Origin: Isoetes taiwanensis
Taxonomy: Eukaryota; Streptophyta; Lycopodiopsida; Isoetales; Isoetaceae
Direction: 5' to 3'
NCBI GenBank assembly: GCA_021234155.1
Contig: JAJEKV010000036.1
Span: 8,691,426 to 8,755,425, forward strand
Length of the DNA stretch: 64,000 nucleotides
Program-made: the position numbers and the translations under genes
Part shown: in pieces, positions 45,946 through 56,130 of the stretch
Layout: every line of letters begins with the position of its first letter
Numbering within the stretch: the first letter of the stretch is position 1
The notes under the pieces: model-generated
Told to the model about the DNA's origin: nothing
Seen by the model: only the letters and a program-made list of their open reading frames with translations
Database searches by the model: none

Positions 45946-48258
45946 GGAGATGTTGTGCTAATTTCACAACCAAAGAGGTAGCCGAGATGAGAACTTTCTA
46001 TTGGAACATGAAAAGCTCGGATCGCACAATCTTTGCATATAATATGTTAGACCTCTGTTCTGAAAATGGTAAAGTGAAATATACAATGCTCAACAATAAG
46101 CAGGTGTGTGTGAAAGCATGGCATAGAGCATATGGCATTCCCATGTCTACTTTTTACAAATGGAGGAAGCTCTTCATCGAAGGGCATAGAATTGCAGAAC
46201 ATGGAAATTGTGGCTCTAAGAAGCCGAGGTCATATACACTGGCTGGTAACGTTGTCCTATCGATGTATATAGATAAAAATGCAGAGACAATGCCACACCA
46301 TTCAAAAATTACAAGTGAGGGCATCAGAAAAAATGTGAAGAGGCTACCTTCCGTATTGACTAAAAAAGATATACACCAAGAGATCGATATTGCAGTCATG
46401 GAGATGGCCGGGAAGCACGTTTCTTCCTCATCCTTTCTATATAGATGGAAAGAGAACCATTCTGAGGTTGGAATTGCCAAGAGAATAGCCTTTTCTAAGT
46501 GCAATAGTTGTATTGTGATAAAGGAGAAGCTAGCTAAGACAAGAGATCCAAATGAAATAAGAGAGCTTGCGATTGAAAGGAAGGCACATATGATAGCTCA
46601 GATCTCATGTAGAAGTTTTTTACTGGTCTTGGAGAGCTCTGTCTCACCGCTCTCCAGAGAAGGCACCATTATACATGATAAAATGGATCATAACAAGACC
46701 ATAGTCCCCCGTCTAGAAAAGCTAGCAAAGTCTTTGTGGAGAGGAGAAATCTTGAAGGTCAGCCTAACGGGAGCATTGATGCATGGACACGGCCTCGGTG
46801 CATTGGGTCATTTTTCTTTGGACCTATGGCGCGACGATAGTAACTTTCATGTGGGATCACTAAATCATGCCTTGAAGACTCTCGAGGATGTATCTGGTGA
46901 CAGTTAGGGCCATTTGAGAGATACAGATCGACCTGAAAGTGGTTGGGCATTATCGGTTCTAAACACCGAGGCTTTGAGAACAAAGATGCCGAATGGCACC
47001 AGAAGTGATTTCTCGCCTCCTCCAAAGAGGCTTAAAGAATCAAAGAAGCTATCGAGGAGGCTCTACTTGCAGCTTGATAATTGCTCGAGTCAGAACAAGA
47101 ATAGTACTTGTTCTCATACTTGTCTTACCTAGTTTGTTTGGGTGTTTTTGATCAGGTTCAACTTGGATTCATGATGGTTGGACACACCGATGATGACACA
47201 TATGCTTTCTTTGGAAACTACTCGACCCTGATGAGAAGATCAGATGCATTGACTATTACAGAGCTTATGCAACTCTTCAGGGAGTGTAGTTCCAAATCTC
47301 CTTCACCTTACTTTGTGACTGAGGTCCCTAACTGGAAAGAACTCGTGAAAGTCATCCCTGATAAGAAGGACCGGTTATATGGTCATTTAGAACCTCTCCT
47401 CTTCAAGTTCTGCATGAAAGATCGATGATCATTAATGTTCTACAAGATGAGGCCTGGGCATAGGGAGTGGCTACCTGAAAAAGGAATCAGGATGTGGAAG
47501 GAGGATGCCAACGGTCTGCCTATGATTAGGAAGGGATCATCCAAGGTCGTGCAACCATATGGGAGTTTGAAAGATATAGGTGCATTGAGAGCATCTATTG
47601 CCAAGTACATGATGCACTGGGTAGTTATCTCCAGAGAAGGCGATAACTGATGGTCCAACACATATATGAATGAGGTAATTGACTATTGGTCCACTCTCTT
47701 GCATGTGCTTGGGGATATGCAGCCCGGTATGGAGATCATTCAAGATTTCTGACCCAGCACTAGGCAACAACCATTGGAAGAACCTGGAATGTGTTGGTTG
47801 ATGAACACATTGAACAAGCTCCTTATGTAGGGCCATATTCAGGTCGTTCTAAGAATGCAGTCGAAATTTTTGACCCGTATCAAGATGTTACGAAAGGTAT
47901 GATCTTGCTCATTAGACCACATGATAACTGCCCAACGAGGATGGCTTACGTCGAGGAGGACCCAATACAGGATCTTTATGAGGAGGTGTTTGTCTCTTGG
48001 TTTGAGCCAGTTGCTAAGAAGAGCACCTCATACGCAATGAAGTACATGGATTGTGGGAGTAAGAAGTGGAGACCAAATCCCAATGACCTGCCATCGTATC
48101 AACATTTGAAAACAATAGAGTACGGCTGGGCTGTAGAAACGAAGCCATTGTTAATGGTGATCCCTAATAGTGTGGGGGGATCCAGCTACAAGAATTATTG
48201 GCTAAAGAGGCAATTGAAGGCAATGAGGACACTTGAGCAAGATATCCAGGTTCGATAA
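45933..48258 (+). pseudogene. DUF7869-like transposon-type protein, four or more disruptions
   Basis: A 324-codon open stretch (first ATG 45987) begins with a helix-turn-helix-like region (VCVKAWHRAYGIPMSTFYKW) and a Cys pair (KCNSC, about 46497-46513), then IIHDKMDHNKT (about 46669-46701) and ALMHGHGLGALGHFSLDLW. After an in-frame TAG (46905-46907) it continues to LQLDNCSSQNKN (about 47069-47104), shifts by one base, then MMVGHTDDDTYAFF (about 47173-47214), TGA at 47426-47428, EWLPEKGIRMWKED, and a C-terminal part at 47791-48258 in another frame. The acidic blocks in this order are typical of proteins annotated DUF7869 and resemble a DDE/RNase-H-fold nuclease, which is inference. Non-functional as read. 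Confidence 0.6.
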
Positions 48259-48269
48259 ATCAGATATTA

Positions 48270-48345
48270 CTCATTATGCTTATACATCCATACATCTTTA
48301 ATAGGTGCTTATACATCCTTACATCTTAAATAGGTGCACATATTA
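48270..48345 (+). repeat. Short tandem duplication
   Basis: The phrase TGCTTATACATCC-TACATCTT-AATAGGTGC occurs twice in succession. A similar doubled phrase, ATGTACAAGTATCATGTA, lies at about 48709-48742. Confidence 0.5.
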
Positions 48346-48367
48346 TTGATGGCAGATAGTCAATGAT

Positions 48368-48850
48368 TTACTCATCATCAACACCTGCTAAGGTGATCCC
48401 ATTCAGCTCGTAGGTATCGTGCTCAGGAAGCCAAATAAGGTGGATCACAACACGAGTTAGCCCGAGGCAATTGATCTCAGGACCATTAGCTTTGGATTGC
48501 AGGTAGGGATCAAGATGAATACCCCTTATTACGCAACCAACAAGATCATTGTAGCTCATGGAGCACTTGATGGTCTCGATGTGATCCGGACGAGTAGGCA
48601 AATAGGCCATGGCAGATGAATGACTTCTACCACCGAATGGAACTACTCTTATAGTCATAAAATTATTGATGTGGATTATTGGTGTACATTGTAGCACCAT
48701 TATTGGGCATGTACAAGTATCATGTACATGTACAAGTATCATGTATAATTTATATGGATATATGTATAATGCATAATCATGTATCTTGGATTTAAAACGT
48801 AGGTGAAAGTATTTGTGCTTGAGCAAATTAGCTGTGCTTGAAATTCTCAA
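48368..48850 (-). CDS. Hypothetical ORF, 160 codons
   Basis: The open frame runs from an ATG at 48850 to a stop at 48368. The N-terminal third is lysine/tyrosine-rich and overlaps an AT-rich microrepeat, so it may not be real. The C-terminal two thirds (from MTIRVVPFGGRSHSSAMAYL) look protein-like, with a TIKCSMSYNDLVGCVIRGIH segment and an acidic end. No family is recognised. It lies just downstream of, and opposite to, the DUF7869-like pseudogene and could be part of the same mobile element. Confidence 0.3.
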   Translation of the reverse strand: MRISSTANLLKHKYFHLRFKSKIHDYALYIYPYKLYMILVHVHDTCTCPIMVLQCTPIIHINNFMTIRVVPFGGRSHSSAMAYLPTRPDHIETIKCSMSYNDLVGCVIRGIHLDPYLQSKANGPEINCLGLTRVVIHLIWLPEHDTYELNGITLAGVDDE

Positions 48851-50190
48851 AATTGTGTTACTCTCTCCAATTAATTAAATTCGGCTTTATAAAGCTTATA
48901 TAAAGCTTGGGAAGATGTATACAGCAGTTCCTTGCACTCTGTACAAAGTCGGGCTTCCAACATCCTTCGGATATCAGGGCTTCATACATCCTCCAAAAAA
49001 TCAAATGCTGGAATGTGCAAACGATATTAGGAAATAGATACTATAAATTTTAATTAACAACTTATCTGGAATTACTAGAAAAAGCGAGCATGGATATAGG
49101 TTAAAGAAAATAGAACCTTGGATTTTGGAAGTTTTTTCCTCACAATCATCTTGCACTCAGCCTGCAACGAGCGTCTTCCTGCATTCAACCTAAAATTTCA
49201 AATAAAAGCTGAAGGATTTGAGTCGAAACTATGAGTTCAATAGCTCTAGCCACTGCTAGAGATATAGATCGGCACAAGCACAAAGCAGTAGTACAGAGAT
49301 GCATCGTAGATGCCGAATCAAACACCTATCCAACAGAAGAAGAGCGGGTAAAAAATATCTAGCCCTAACATTCACGATGGCGATTGTTCAATGGACAGTT
49401 CTCACTTGTCACGGCTAATATGGGGCTTCACGACTTTCTGGTGAGCACCACAATAAGGAGGAGGGACCGGATCTACACAGAAGAAGCCAACACATCAGAG
49501 GTGTCGGACAGCGCGAACATTGCAGGTGTCGTAGAATAGAGGCAAGATGGCCCTGGCCAATAACGACCCCAGAACGACGAAAAAAGAAATTATTACATAT
49601 ATGATACCCTATACATAACTTTCTCACTTAGATCTTTGTTGGACTTGAACCGCTCCCCAAGCTAGCTTAATGTCGTAGCATAAACTCTCGGCATCCATGT
49701 CATTAGAAATAGGCATGCGCAGATGCGTACTAAGACGTCAACATCTCCATAGAAGAAGGTATGCAAGCCTTGATTTTCTTGATTCATTCAATTATGCTAA
49801 TCGTTGCATCTTCTATATCATCTACATCATACATTACCTTGTCTTTAGACACTTTGGGAACTTTACAATCAATCATCAGTATCACGACATCTAAGTTTCA
49901 ATTCACAGCTTCTCCAAATAATAGATACCTCTCTTCAGTCTGTCCAATGTCTTATCATAACCATAATCTTGAAAGTGTAACAATAAGATATGGTCAATGC
50001 GGGCTATCATGATAGCAAGAAGAGTCTTCAAGACATGCTATTTATTGATTCAGCCCTCGACCTCCCGAGGAAATTGGGCGGCCCCGACGAGGCGCCATGA
50101 GACTTGGATGACGCTTGCCTTCCCAGGGCAAACTGGGCGGGCGCCCATAAGGTATTTCTCCTTGTATGTGCAATTCTTTAAACTTCAATT
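48851..50190. other. Intergenic stretch without a recognised gene
   Basis: AT-rich sequence with no open frame that looks like a protein and no RNA gene I can recognise. A G+C-rich island at 50055-50150 contains two related phrases, CCCGAGGAAATTGGGCGGCC and CCAGGGCAAACTGGGCGGGC, about 60 bp apart, which look like a decayed short repeat. Confidence 0.5.
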
Positions 50191-50194
50191 ATCT

Positions 50195-51120
50195 TATAGG
50201 GCTTGGCATCTCTACTAAGTAGTAGGTATAGCCACTATCCATGCTCGCAATTTCAAGTAGACGCTCCTCTATAATCTTGGCAATAATTCTTGGAAGCTAG
50301 GAAACTACACTTCTGTGTTATCATGATCACATATAAAAGCCATTAGAGTAAGCGTCATTATATTTGTTGCCCGTTGCTTATAGTCAAAACGGCCAGTGTA
50401 ATTTGAAGTGGTTTTCCAGTAACATGTGCCAGCAAGTATCCCATCCATCAAACGATTCATCTCAGCATCGGACATACCCTTAGATCCTACAAAAATGTCT
50501 TGTTAAAAAACTCCTCTGTCGGATTCTCATAGGCATTACCTTGATCATCATCCAATTTTTCTTGATCAACGCTCACCACTAACAAAATCTTAGACTATGC
50601 AGATTTAAGCATGAAGATCGATTGCTTCTCATCTTTTAGATCTTCAACTTTATGAATTATGATGGCAACTTCATGAAATTTCTGTATTATAAAAGAAGAG
50701 GTTTGGAAGATCGCCACCGCGATCCGATTGAGCAAAATCAAATTAAATCAAAATATAGATTAGCTCCAAAGAATTGCAAAGTCAATCCTTTGGACTAAAA
50801 TTTGAGCCACAAAAATCCATATTAGTTCCAAAGAATGGCGATGGTGATCCTCTAGACCTCAAAAGTGCACAAACAAGATACAATAAGCGAGGAACATGCC
50901 AGCCAATTTTTAGCTTTTCCTTGCACGGGAAAGCCGAGTGTTTGATGTTGGTTTCTGAATTGTTGTAGTATACACCACTTGTAGAAACAAAATGAGATCA
51001 TCAAGACCAGAAAAATAGTAGTACTCCCGATCAAAACTATCCATTCGGATAATCACTCCAAGCTGTGATCGAGTTGCCAGAATAGCGACATCAGAATGCT
51101 TGATTATAACACATGTTCTA
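50195..51120 (-). pseudogene. Broken minus-strand gene, unrecognised
   Basis: Several protein-like readings line up on the minus strand. About 51110-50985 gives KHSDVAILATRSQLGVIIRM, then DSFDREYYYFSGLDDLILFL, and stops at CAA/GTGGTG. A TTATAATACAG acceptor follows near 50690, with an in-phase exon containing KFHEVAIIIHKVEDLKDEK. A TAG in the same frame is followed by VDQEKLDDDQGNAYENPTEE; then, one base out of frame, GMSDAEMNRLMDGILAG and a further stretch (about 50484-50310); then AKIIEERLLEIASMDSGYTY (about 50275-50205). Readable exons broken by a stop and a shift suggest a pseudogene. The family is not recognised. Confidence 0.35.
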
Positions 51121-51479
51121 CCAATAAAAGCGCAAAAAAAGAAAAATTAGTACTTCCCCTTCTGCTTCCGCTGCCATGGATCAGCCGGAACGGAAGTAAC
51201 GAGCTCATTCATGCCACTGCCATAGGCCCAAACAATCCCTACCGTCAGGCACATCCCAGACGAATCGTTGCCGTCTAACTGTCACTGGGTGTCACAAAAA
51301 CCCTAAAAAATCCCAACCGATCGCAACCGCTTACACAAAATATTCTATGGCATATTATTCTCAGAACAAATCGAGGCCTTCAAAAGGTCACTCCACCCTC
51401 CAACAAGAGGGTTCACAACTGCCAGCCTTATAACATTCAATTGTATTTTCCGTTTCCGTTATCAACCATCATCTAGGGC

Positions 51480-53000
51480 ATGGGCGACAATGGCGATGGA
51501 AACCAAGTGCTTGCGCCCAGTGGTAGACCACTTAATTACACTGGATCTCATGGATGGCAATCGCGAATTCTTTCTGGGACTTTGGCTTCCGGTACGCAGT
51601 ATTTGTTTTATTTGCAGTTTCAACATTATACATTGAAGGGCAAGCTCGGATTTGAATTTTGCTGTTTCAGAATACTCTGCATCAAACACAAGTAGTCCTG
51701 CATTATATATTGCATGCGAGAATGATTTAAAGTATGTTGGACAGGTAGTTTTGGAACAAGTATAGGGTTACTTGTGGGGGCATGGAAGGAGCAGAACGCC
51801 TTAAGGTGGGCAGCATCAACAGGGTGTAGCTTTGCTCTTGCTGGCCTCTCCTTTTATGGTATGATTCATTTAATAACATGTTCTCTTCATTGCTATGTTT
51901 CTATGATGGCCTTCAGGGTTCATGAATGCTCCTTGCAGGTGCCAAGGAAATTGTTCGCGAGCTACGGGCATCACATCCAGATGACGTTTTGAATGCTGTT
52001 ATTGGTGGTATTGCAAGTGGGGCAGCTCTCGGTCGCTTCCAAGGTCGGTTTATTTTGGAAAAGTAAGCATAAACCAAGGTCTTTTTCCAGTTAGTCAGGG
52101 GCGTATGAACTATAAGAATAAATGCATGACAATTCCTTTAACATTGGCAGACTACTGGTTTCTAGGTCATAGAATTATGCAAATCAGGAAAACCTATGGT
52201 AGTATTTTTATGTTGGGATATCTGGTAGCATGCATCCTTGCACTGTAGACTTCTAGCATTTGTGGTTTCTTCGTCCATCCATTTGTCTGCCAGTGTGGCA
52301 GACATGGTTTTGGCCTTTTTGCACAGTGACACCTTTCTGCGTGCACTGTTTTTAGTTATGCCATTAAGGAACATGTCCTACATCTGCAAACTTCTGCCTT
52401 GCTTGATCTGGTTTGAGAGAATTTGCATTATTACAATGGCTGTAAGTAGTAATCAACAAAATTTTCAAACCTTTGACCAACTGTCAGTCCTCCAGATGCA
52501 CTTGTTGTCCTACGTAACTAGTCTAACTTGAGAAATCTTCAAGGGTGTCATAATAGAGTGAAATTTGCAGACAACCTTACATACACCACATGCAAAATAG
52601 AAGGGAATCCTCTTGTGTCTTGAGGCAAGGCTTTATTTCAAATGACATTAGGCTTGAACATGTTTTTCCAGGTAGTCCCAGATTGGCCTTCCAAGGTGCC
52701 ATAATTTTTGCTAGTCTTGGTACGTTATTGCATCAGGGGGAGCTTCAATGGAGAGATTATAGATTACGGAAATTTTTGGCTAGTCTTCCACCTGAGGCAT
52801 TTCCTGATTTTGTACAGCCAATTGAGAAAAGGCCAGGGTTATGGGAATCATTAACACAAAATTTCAAACTCCCAGAATGGTTTCCTATACAGATTCTTGA
52901 TGATGAACAGGCAGAAGAGAGAGCTCGCATAAAGAAAGCTCTTCAGAGCTTACAGGCAGTGGAACCACCAACCAATGGCGACCAGAGATTCAAGGCATGA
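51480..53000 (+). CDS. Tim17/Tim22/Tim23 (PRAT)-family membrane protein, four exons, intact
   Basis: Exons 51480-51591, 51745-51858, 51939-52043 and 52672-53000 join in phase (each intron splits a Gly codon after its first base) to give 219 residues. All introns are GT-AG, and TAG stands in frame two codons before the ATG. Residues 38-125 hold Gly/Ala-rich membrane segments (SIGLLVGAW, FALAGLSFYGAKEIV, AVIGGIASGAALG, AIIFASLGTLLH). They follow the PRAT pattern G-x2-F-x10-R...D-x6-G-G-x3-G, with two extra residues between R and D. The tail is soluble, with LPEWFPIQILDDEQAEERA. The family transports preproteins or solutes in mitochondrial or plastid membranes; which membrane is not shown. It is the only clearly intact host gene here. 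Confidence 0.85.
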
Positions 53001-54171
53001 TTCATTGAATCAAGTAAAACAAATTGAAATTCAGGTTGAGTAAGCAATAATTAACGGCGTAGCATCATGCTAAAGGGATTGCTCCTGTGTCTGTGGTATA
53101 ATTGGAAGCGAAAATAACGAGCCCTGTAAAAGTTGGGATATAACGTCCACAAAGTGCCTGGCGTTCCACGTAACAAAATTTGTGGTCAGTTTAGAATGTT
53201 GTTTATTAGTTAGAATGAATTCTTCAAAGAGTACGTTTTTCTTCAAAGCTGATGAAGAATCTCTTTGTAGCCATTTTGCATGTAGCAACAACGAACTGAT
53301 TTGTGTCCTTCCTATATATTAGGTACAAATTCTGCTGTCTCCGAAATATTTTGTTTCTACTTGCATTCCACAGCGAGATTTAACTAATTTGAATTAAGCA
53401 TCATGCATTCGTATCTTTATATGCATTATAACATTTTAACTAGGACGCAAAGAGTATATAGGTTATAGAATGCGGCATAATATATTTATACTTGGACACA
53501 AAAAATATAAGAGCTGTTTTCCAGAAGAAGGTGCAATTTGTAGTCTTACTAACAAACACTAGTGGAAACCTGCAAAATGAGACCACCTATAATAAGTGGA
53601 AATCTTATTTTATATTGGGGCCTTGGTATAAAATAAGACTTCAATATTTTTAAAAATTAACTATCAACAAGTCTTATTTTTGTGCAACCCTTGCACTAGG
53701 GGAGGGTCTCCATAATCCGTGAATCTGCCCATCTACCACCCAGGAAAACTGCCCATGCTCCGCCCACCTCAGGCTATGATTCGCTCACTGGAGCCCATGA
53801 TCGGTTCATCAGACCCGCCTTGAATCGTAAGTCCAAAACGGTTTTTCAACGCAAAAATAGAGGGCACGGTAGATGGGCACCTGATGCACGAAGATGGAGT
53901 GCTGACCCTCTTTGATTTGAGCTGCTGTAATTTTACCGCCTGACCATATTTTTGCTTGAATTTTAGACCGCGGATTCGTTATCTTGCAAGCTGTCCAATG
54001 AGCCTTCCTCCGTTGAATTCGATCGTCGCGGCACCAAATAGCAAGGGATTTTGCCGGTATGTGCACGGTTTATGGAGAAACCCCAACCCCACATTGGGTT
54101 CTTCGTAAATTAAAGCCACGATTGTATCTTTGGGTTGCCCTTAAGGACAAGCCCTAGGATCCTTTGGGTAT
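53001..54171. other. Downstream region with a foldback element
   Basis: The 3' flank of the Tim17-family gene is AT-rich and has no further exon that I can see. At 53603-53614 and 53627-53638 a perfect 12-bp inverted repeat (TCTTATTTTATA / TATAAAATAAGA) lies within a region bounded by CACTAGTGG (about 53568) and TTGCACTAGGGG (about 53691-53702). This could be a small CACTA-like or foldback non-autonomous element. The remainder (53710-54170) holds nothing I can identify. Confidence 0.35.
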
Positions 54172-54370
54172 ATGCCAGAATATGCTCGAATATCTTATGT
54201 AATGCCTAAATTTGCTATAGCTGTCATTCTGCTCGTTGCGGCTATTGCTGGTGGAGGTATGTTGTGCCTGCTAAAACTGGCAAACTGACGTGCATTCTTG
54301 AGCATTCTTGTTTGTAGGCAAACGAAATTGGTACAGCTTCTATGGGAGATTTGGCAAGTTCTCACAGTAG
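54172..54370 (+). CDS. Candidate two-exon small secreted peptide gene
   Basis: Exon 1 (54172-54256) ends GGAG/GTATGT. A 61-base intron ends TTTGTAG. Exon 2 (54318-54370) restores the Gly codon and stops at TAG, giving 45 residues. The N-terminus holds a strong hydrophobic run (MPKFAIAVILLVAAIAGG, from the second Met) like a signal peptide; the rest is short, basic and aromatic (KRNWYSFYGRFGKFSQ). No known peptide-hormone motif (CLE, PSK, CEP, RALF) is present. The intron is short for a plant. It could be chance, so it is offered as a candidate only. Confidence 0.25.
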
Positions 54371-54800
54371 CCCAAGGGCATATCCATGACTATGGTTGTG
54401 GCGAAGGAACCTCATGTTTTGGTGATTCCGGCATCAAACCTGTGATGGAAGGCCCTTAAAGTCCTTTGGCAAAGCCAAAACTATCCAAGAAACCCAGGTC
54501 GGATCTGGATCAGACTCCAAGGCCTTTGCGGATGAGTTCTCTCGTGGCCCCTAAGCATGGCTAGAACCTGCAAACCAAACAAAGGGAAAAAAGAACTGCT
54601 TGAACGAACAGAAGCCATGATAGAAGCTCCAGTAGAGATGGAAGTGAGCTCAAGCGGATGGAAGGCGATCATGGAGGGAATAGAAGAAACTTGTGGAGGC
54701 AAAAGAGAAAGAATGAAAAAGGAGCTCACGAGAATGCCGATGATTGAAAAAGAAGAATGAAGCAGTATAAATAGGAGAGGCGAGGAAGGGCGTCCCCATC
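54371..54800. other. Lys/Glu-rich ORF and TATA-like box, no firm gene
   Basis: An open frame at 54557-54760 (67 codons, starting MARTCKPNKGKKELLERTEA) is rich in Lys and Glu and has no recognised domain. Directly after it, TATAAATA at 54765-54772 is a good TATA-box match, 38 bases before a hairpin-forming sequence. Either may be incidental. Confidence 0.2.
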
Positions 54801-54802
54801 CA

Positions 54803-54858
54803 AGGAATGTCGGTTCTATTGCTATCGCAATAGAACCGTGGCATTCTAACTCCTTGCC
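54803..54858. repeat. Hairpin: perfect 12-bp stem with extended outer pairing
   Basis: CGGTTCTATTGC (54811-54822), loop TATC, GCAATAGAACCG (54827-54838). Outside it AATG/CATT and CAAGG/CCTTG can pair with bulges. A TATAAATA box lies upstream. It could be a transcribed hairpin, but the total stem is short for a plant microRNA precursor, and the minus strand here may also belong to the LINE fragment. Confidence 0.4.
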
Positions 54859-55345
54859 AAATGAAGTCTTTCTAGGGACTTTTTATCAGCAATGATGGCC
54901 GAGGAGAAAAAACCTTATTGAAGGACATCATTCTATTCATCATCATATTATGAGTACATTTTACCTAGGCGCGATATGTTACAAGCTGCTTTGCATGTGA
55001 TTATCGAGCACATATAGCAAATTTAAGGTATTTACTATAGGATATAACACTGTTGACAATCTCCACCGTATCAGCTAGAGAGAGTGACTTTGGATATGTT
55101 TGGATTTTCTTCCTTATTCTGTTTATAATTGATCCCCAGAGGCCAGAAAGATTTATATTGATTGCTAGAGGAAGTCCAAGCAATTTAGTGGCAGTTGTAT
55201 TCCTTATGGCCTTTATGCCATTGAGTTTTTAGCAAAGATCAGTTTGCATGATAATTGTACTTTTATCCTTGTTGAGAAGGACACCTCATGCCTTCCCAAA
55301 AAGATCCAACATCTCCAGGACGTTTCTTTAGTTCTTGCAGGTGAT
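54850..55345 (-). pseudogene. LINE reverse-transcriptase C-terminal fragment
   Basis: On the minus strand LDLFGKA and LLNKDKSTI (about 55308-55250) correspond to the conserved block after the polymerase active site. They are followed by LGLPLAININLSGLWGSII and NRIRKKIQTY, then SLSLADTVEIVNSVISYSKY (55183-55030). FIWQG-like residues occur near 54870. The order is normal for LINE ORF2 downstream of the palm. Upstream parts of this element are absent, so it is a remnant. It is oriented opposite to the LINE that begins at 55452. Confidence 0.6.
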
Positions 55346-55451
55346 TTCAAGCCAAATAGGGAGCAAAAAAGGTAAACCTGATTTTCATATCTTGCTCGTT
55401 TCTCCATTCCGTTGCATCTCCCTCTGTCCCGTTCCAATTCCGTTGCCTGCT

Positions 55452-55784
55452 ATGGCCGGAAAACAACAACTGGAGATTCTGCAATGGTTAGAACAACAGT
55501 TAGAATCCACACCGGGGAATTTACAGGGAATGCGAGCGGAGATGAAAGGAATGCAAGCAGAGATGAAAGATATGAACTCCAATTATGGGAAACTGCAAAT
55601 AAAACTGCAGGCGGTCACAGATGAGAATGCAGAACTTCAAAATCTGGTTATTGCACTCACAAAAGAAATCACAGATTTCAAACAAGGAACTACTGAATTC
55701 CATACGGATTTTGAAAACTGGAAAAATGAAGAAGATGAGGAAGAAGCTCACGATTACACCTAAGGATAGAACAACCATTGCAGA
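55452..55784 (+). pseudogene. L1-type LINE ORF1, N-terminal coiled-coil half
   Basis: From the ATG at 55452 the protein is a heptad-rich coiled coil (NLQGMRAEMKGMQAEMKDMN; later LQNLVIALTKEITDFKQG), the trimerisation part of L1 ORF1 proteins. Near 55745 the frame changes by one, with TPKDRTTIA reading into the insertion point. A copia element separates it from its C-terminal half at 60722. ORF1 proteins bind LINE RNA as chaperones. Confidence 0.6.
55780..55784 (+). other. Target-site duplication of the copia element (left)
   Basis: GCAGA directly before the LTR; the identical pentamer follows the right LTR at 60717-60721. Removing one copy plus the element rejoins the LINE ORF1 frame. Confidence 0.9.
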
Positions 55785-56106
55785 TGTTGATCTCAGAGTA
55801 TGAGAGCCCAACTGCCTGTTCTGCCTTATCCCGACAGCCCAATCACCCTTTGGGCTGGTTTATCTCCTTCTTGCTGCTCCGCTCTTCACTACCGATCTAC
55901 TCCTCTTCTTCTATACTGCCCTCTCTCTCCCCCTGTTCACTGATTCGAGGCACCTCTATATGCTGCAGGTCTGTTCGCTGCCTCCAAGAAAACGTCTCCC
56001 TTTTCGTCCGTTACTATCTCCTGTCATTATTACCCAGATAAGGCATTCTATTACAAGGCAACGTGTCCACGCCATGCCATCTTCAGCATAAAGGCTAAAT
56101 CCAACA
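55785..56106 (-). repeat. 3' LTR of the copia element
   Basis: 322 bp, TGTTGATCTC...AAATCCAACA as read on the plus strand (its reverse complement also starts TG and ends CA). It reads CACCCTTTGGG where the other LTR has CACTCTTTGGG. Confidence 0.93.
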
Positions 56107-56119
56107 AACTCCCCCTTTA
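56107..56119 (-). other. Polypurine tract of the copia element
   Basis: On the minus strand, CTAAAGGGGGAGTT immediately precedes the 3' LTR, the usual plus-strand primer. Confidence 0.85.
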
Positions 56120-56130
56120 GCCTTTATGAT

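Noticed and set aside
46154-46504. Minus-strand ORF of 116 codons
   Set aside because: It lies fully inside the DUF7869-like coding region and has no features of its own.
50055-50150. tRNA-like or structured RNA in the G+C-rich island
   Set aside because: No acceptor stem, anticodon loop or T-loop consensus could be placed.
54803-54858. Calling the hairpin a microRNA gene
   Set aside because: The continuous stem is only 12 bp, the outer pairing has large bulges, and there is no evidence for a 21-nt duplex. Kept as a repeat only.
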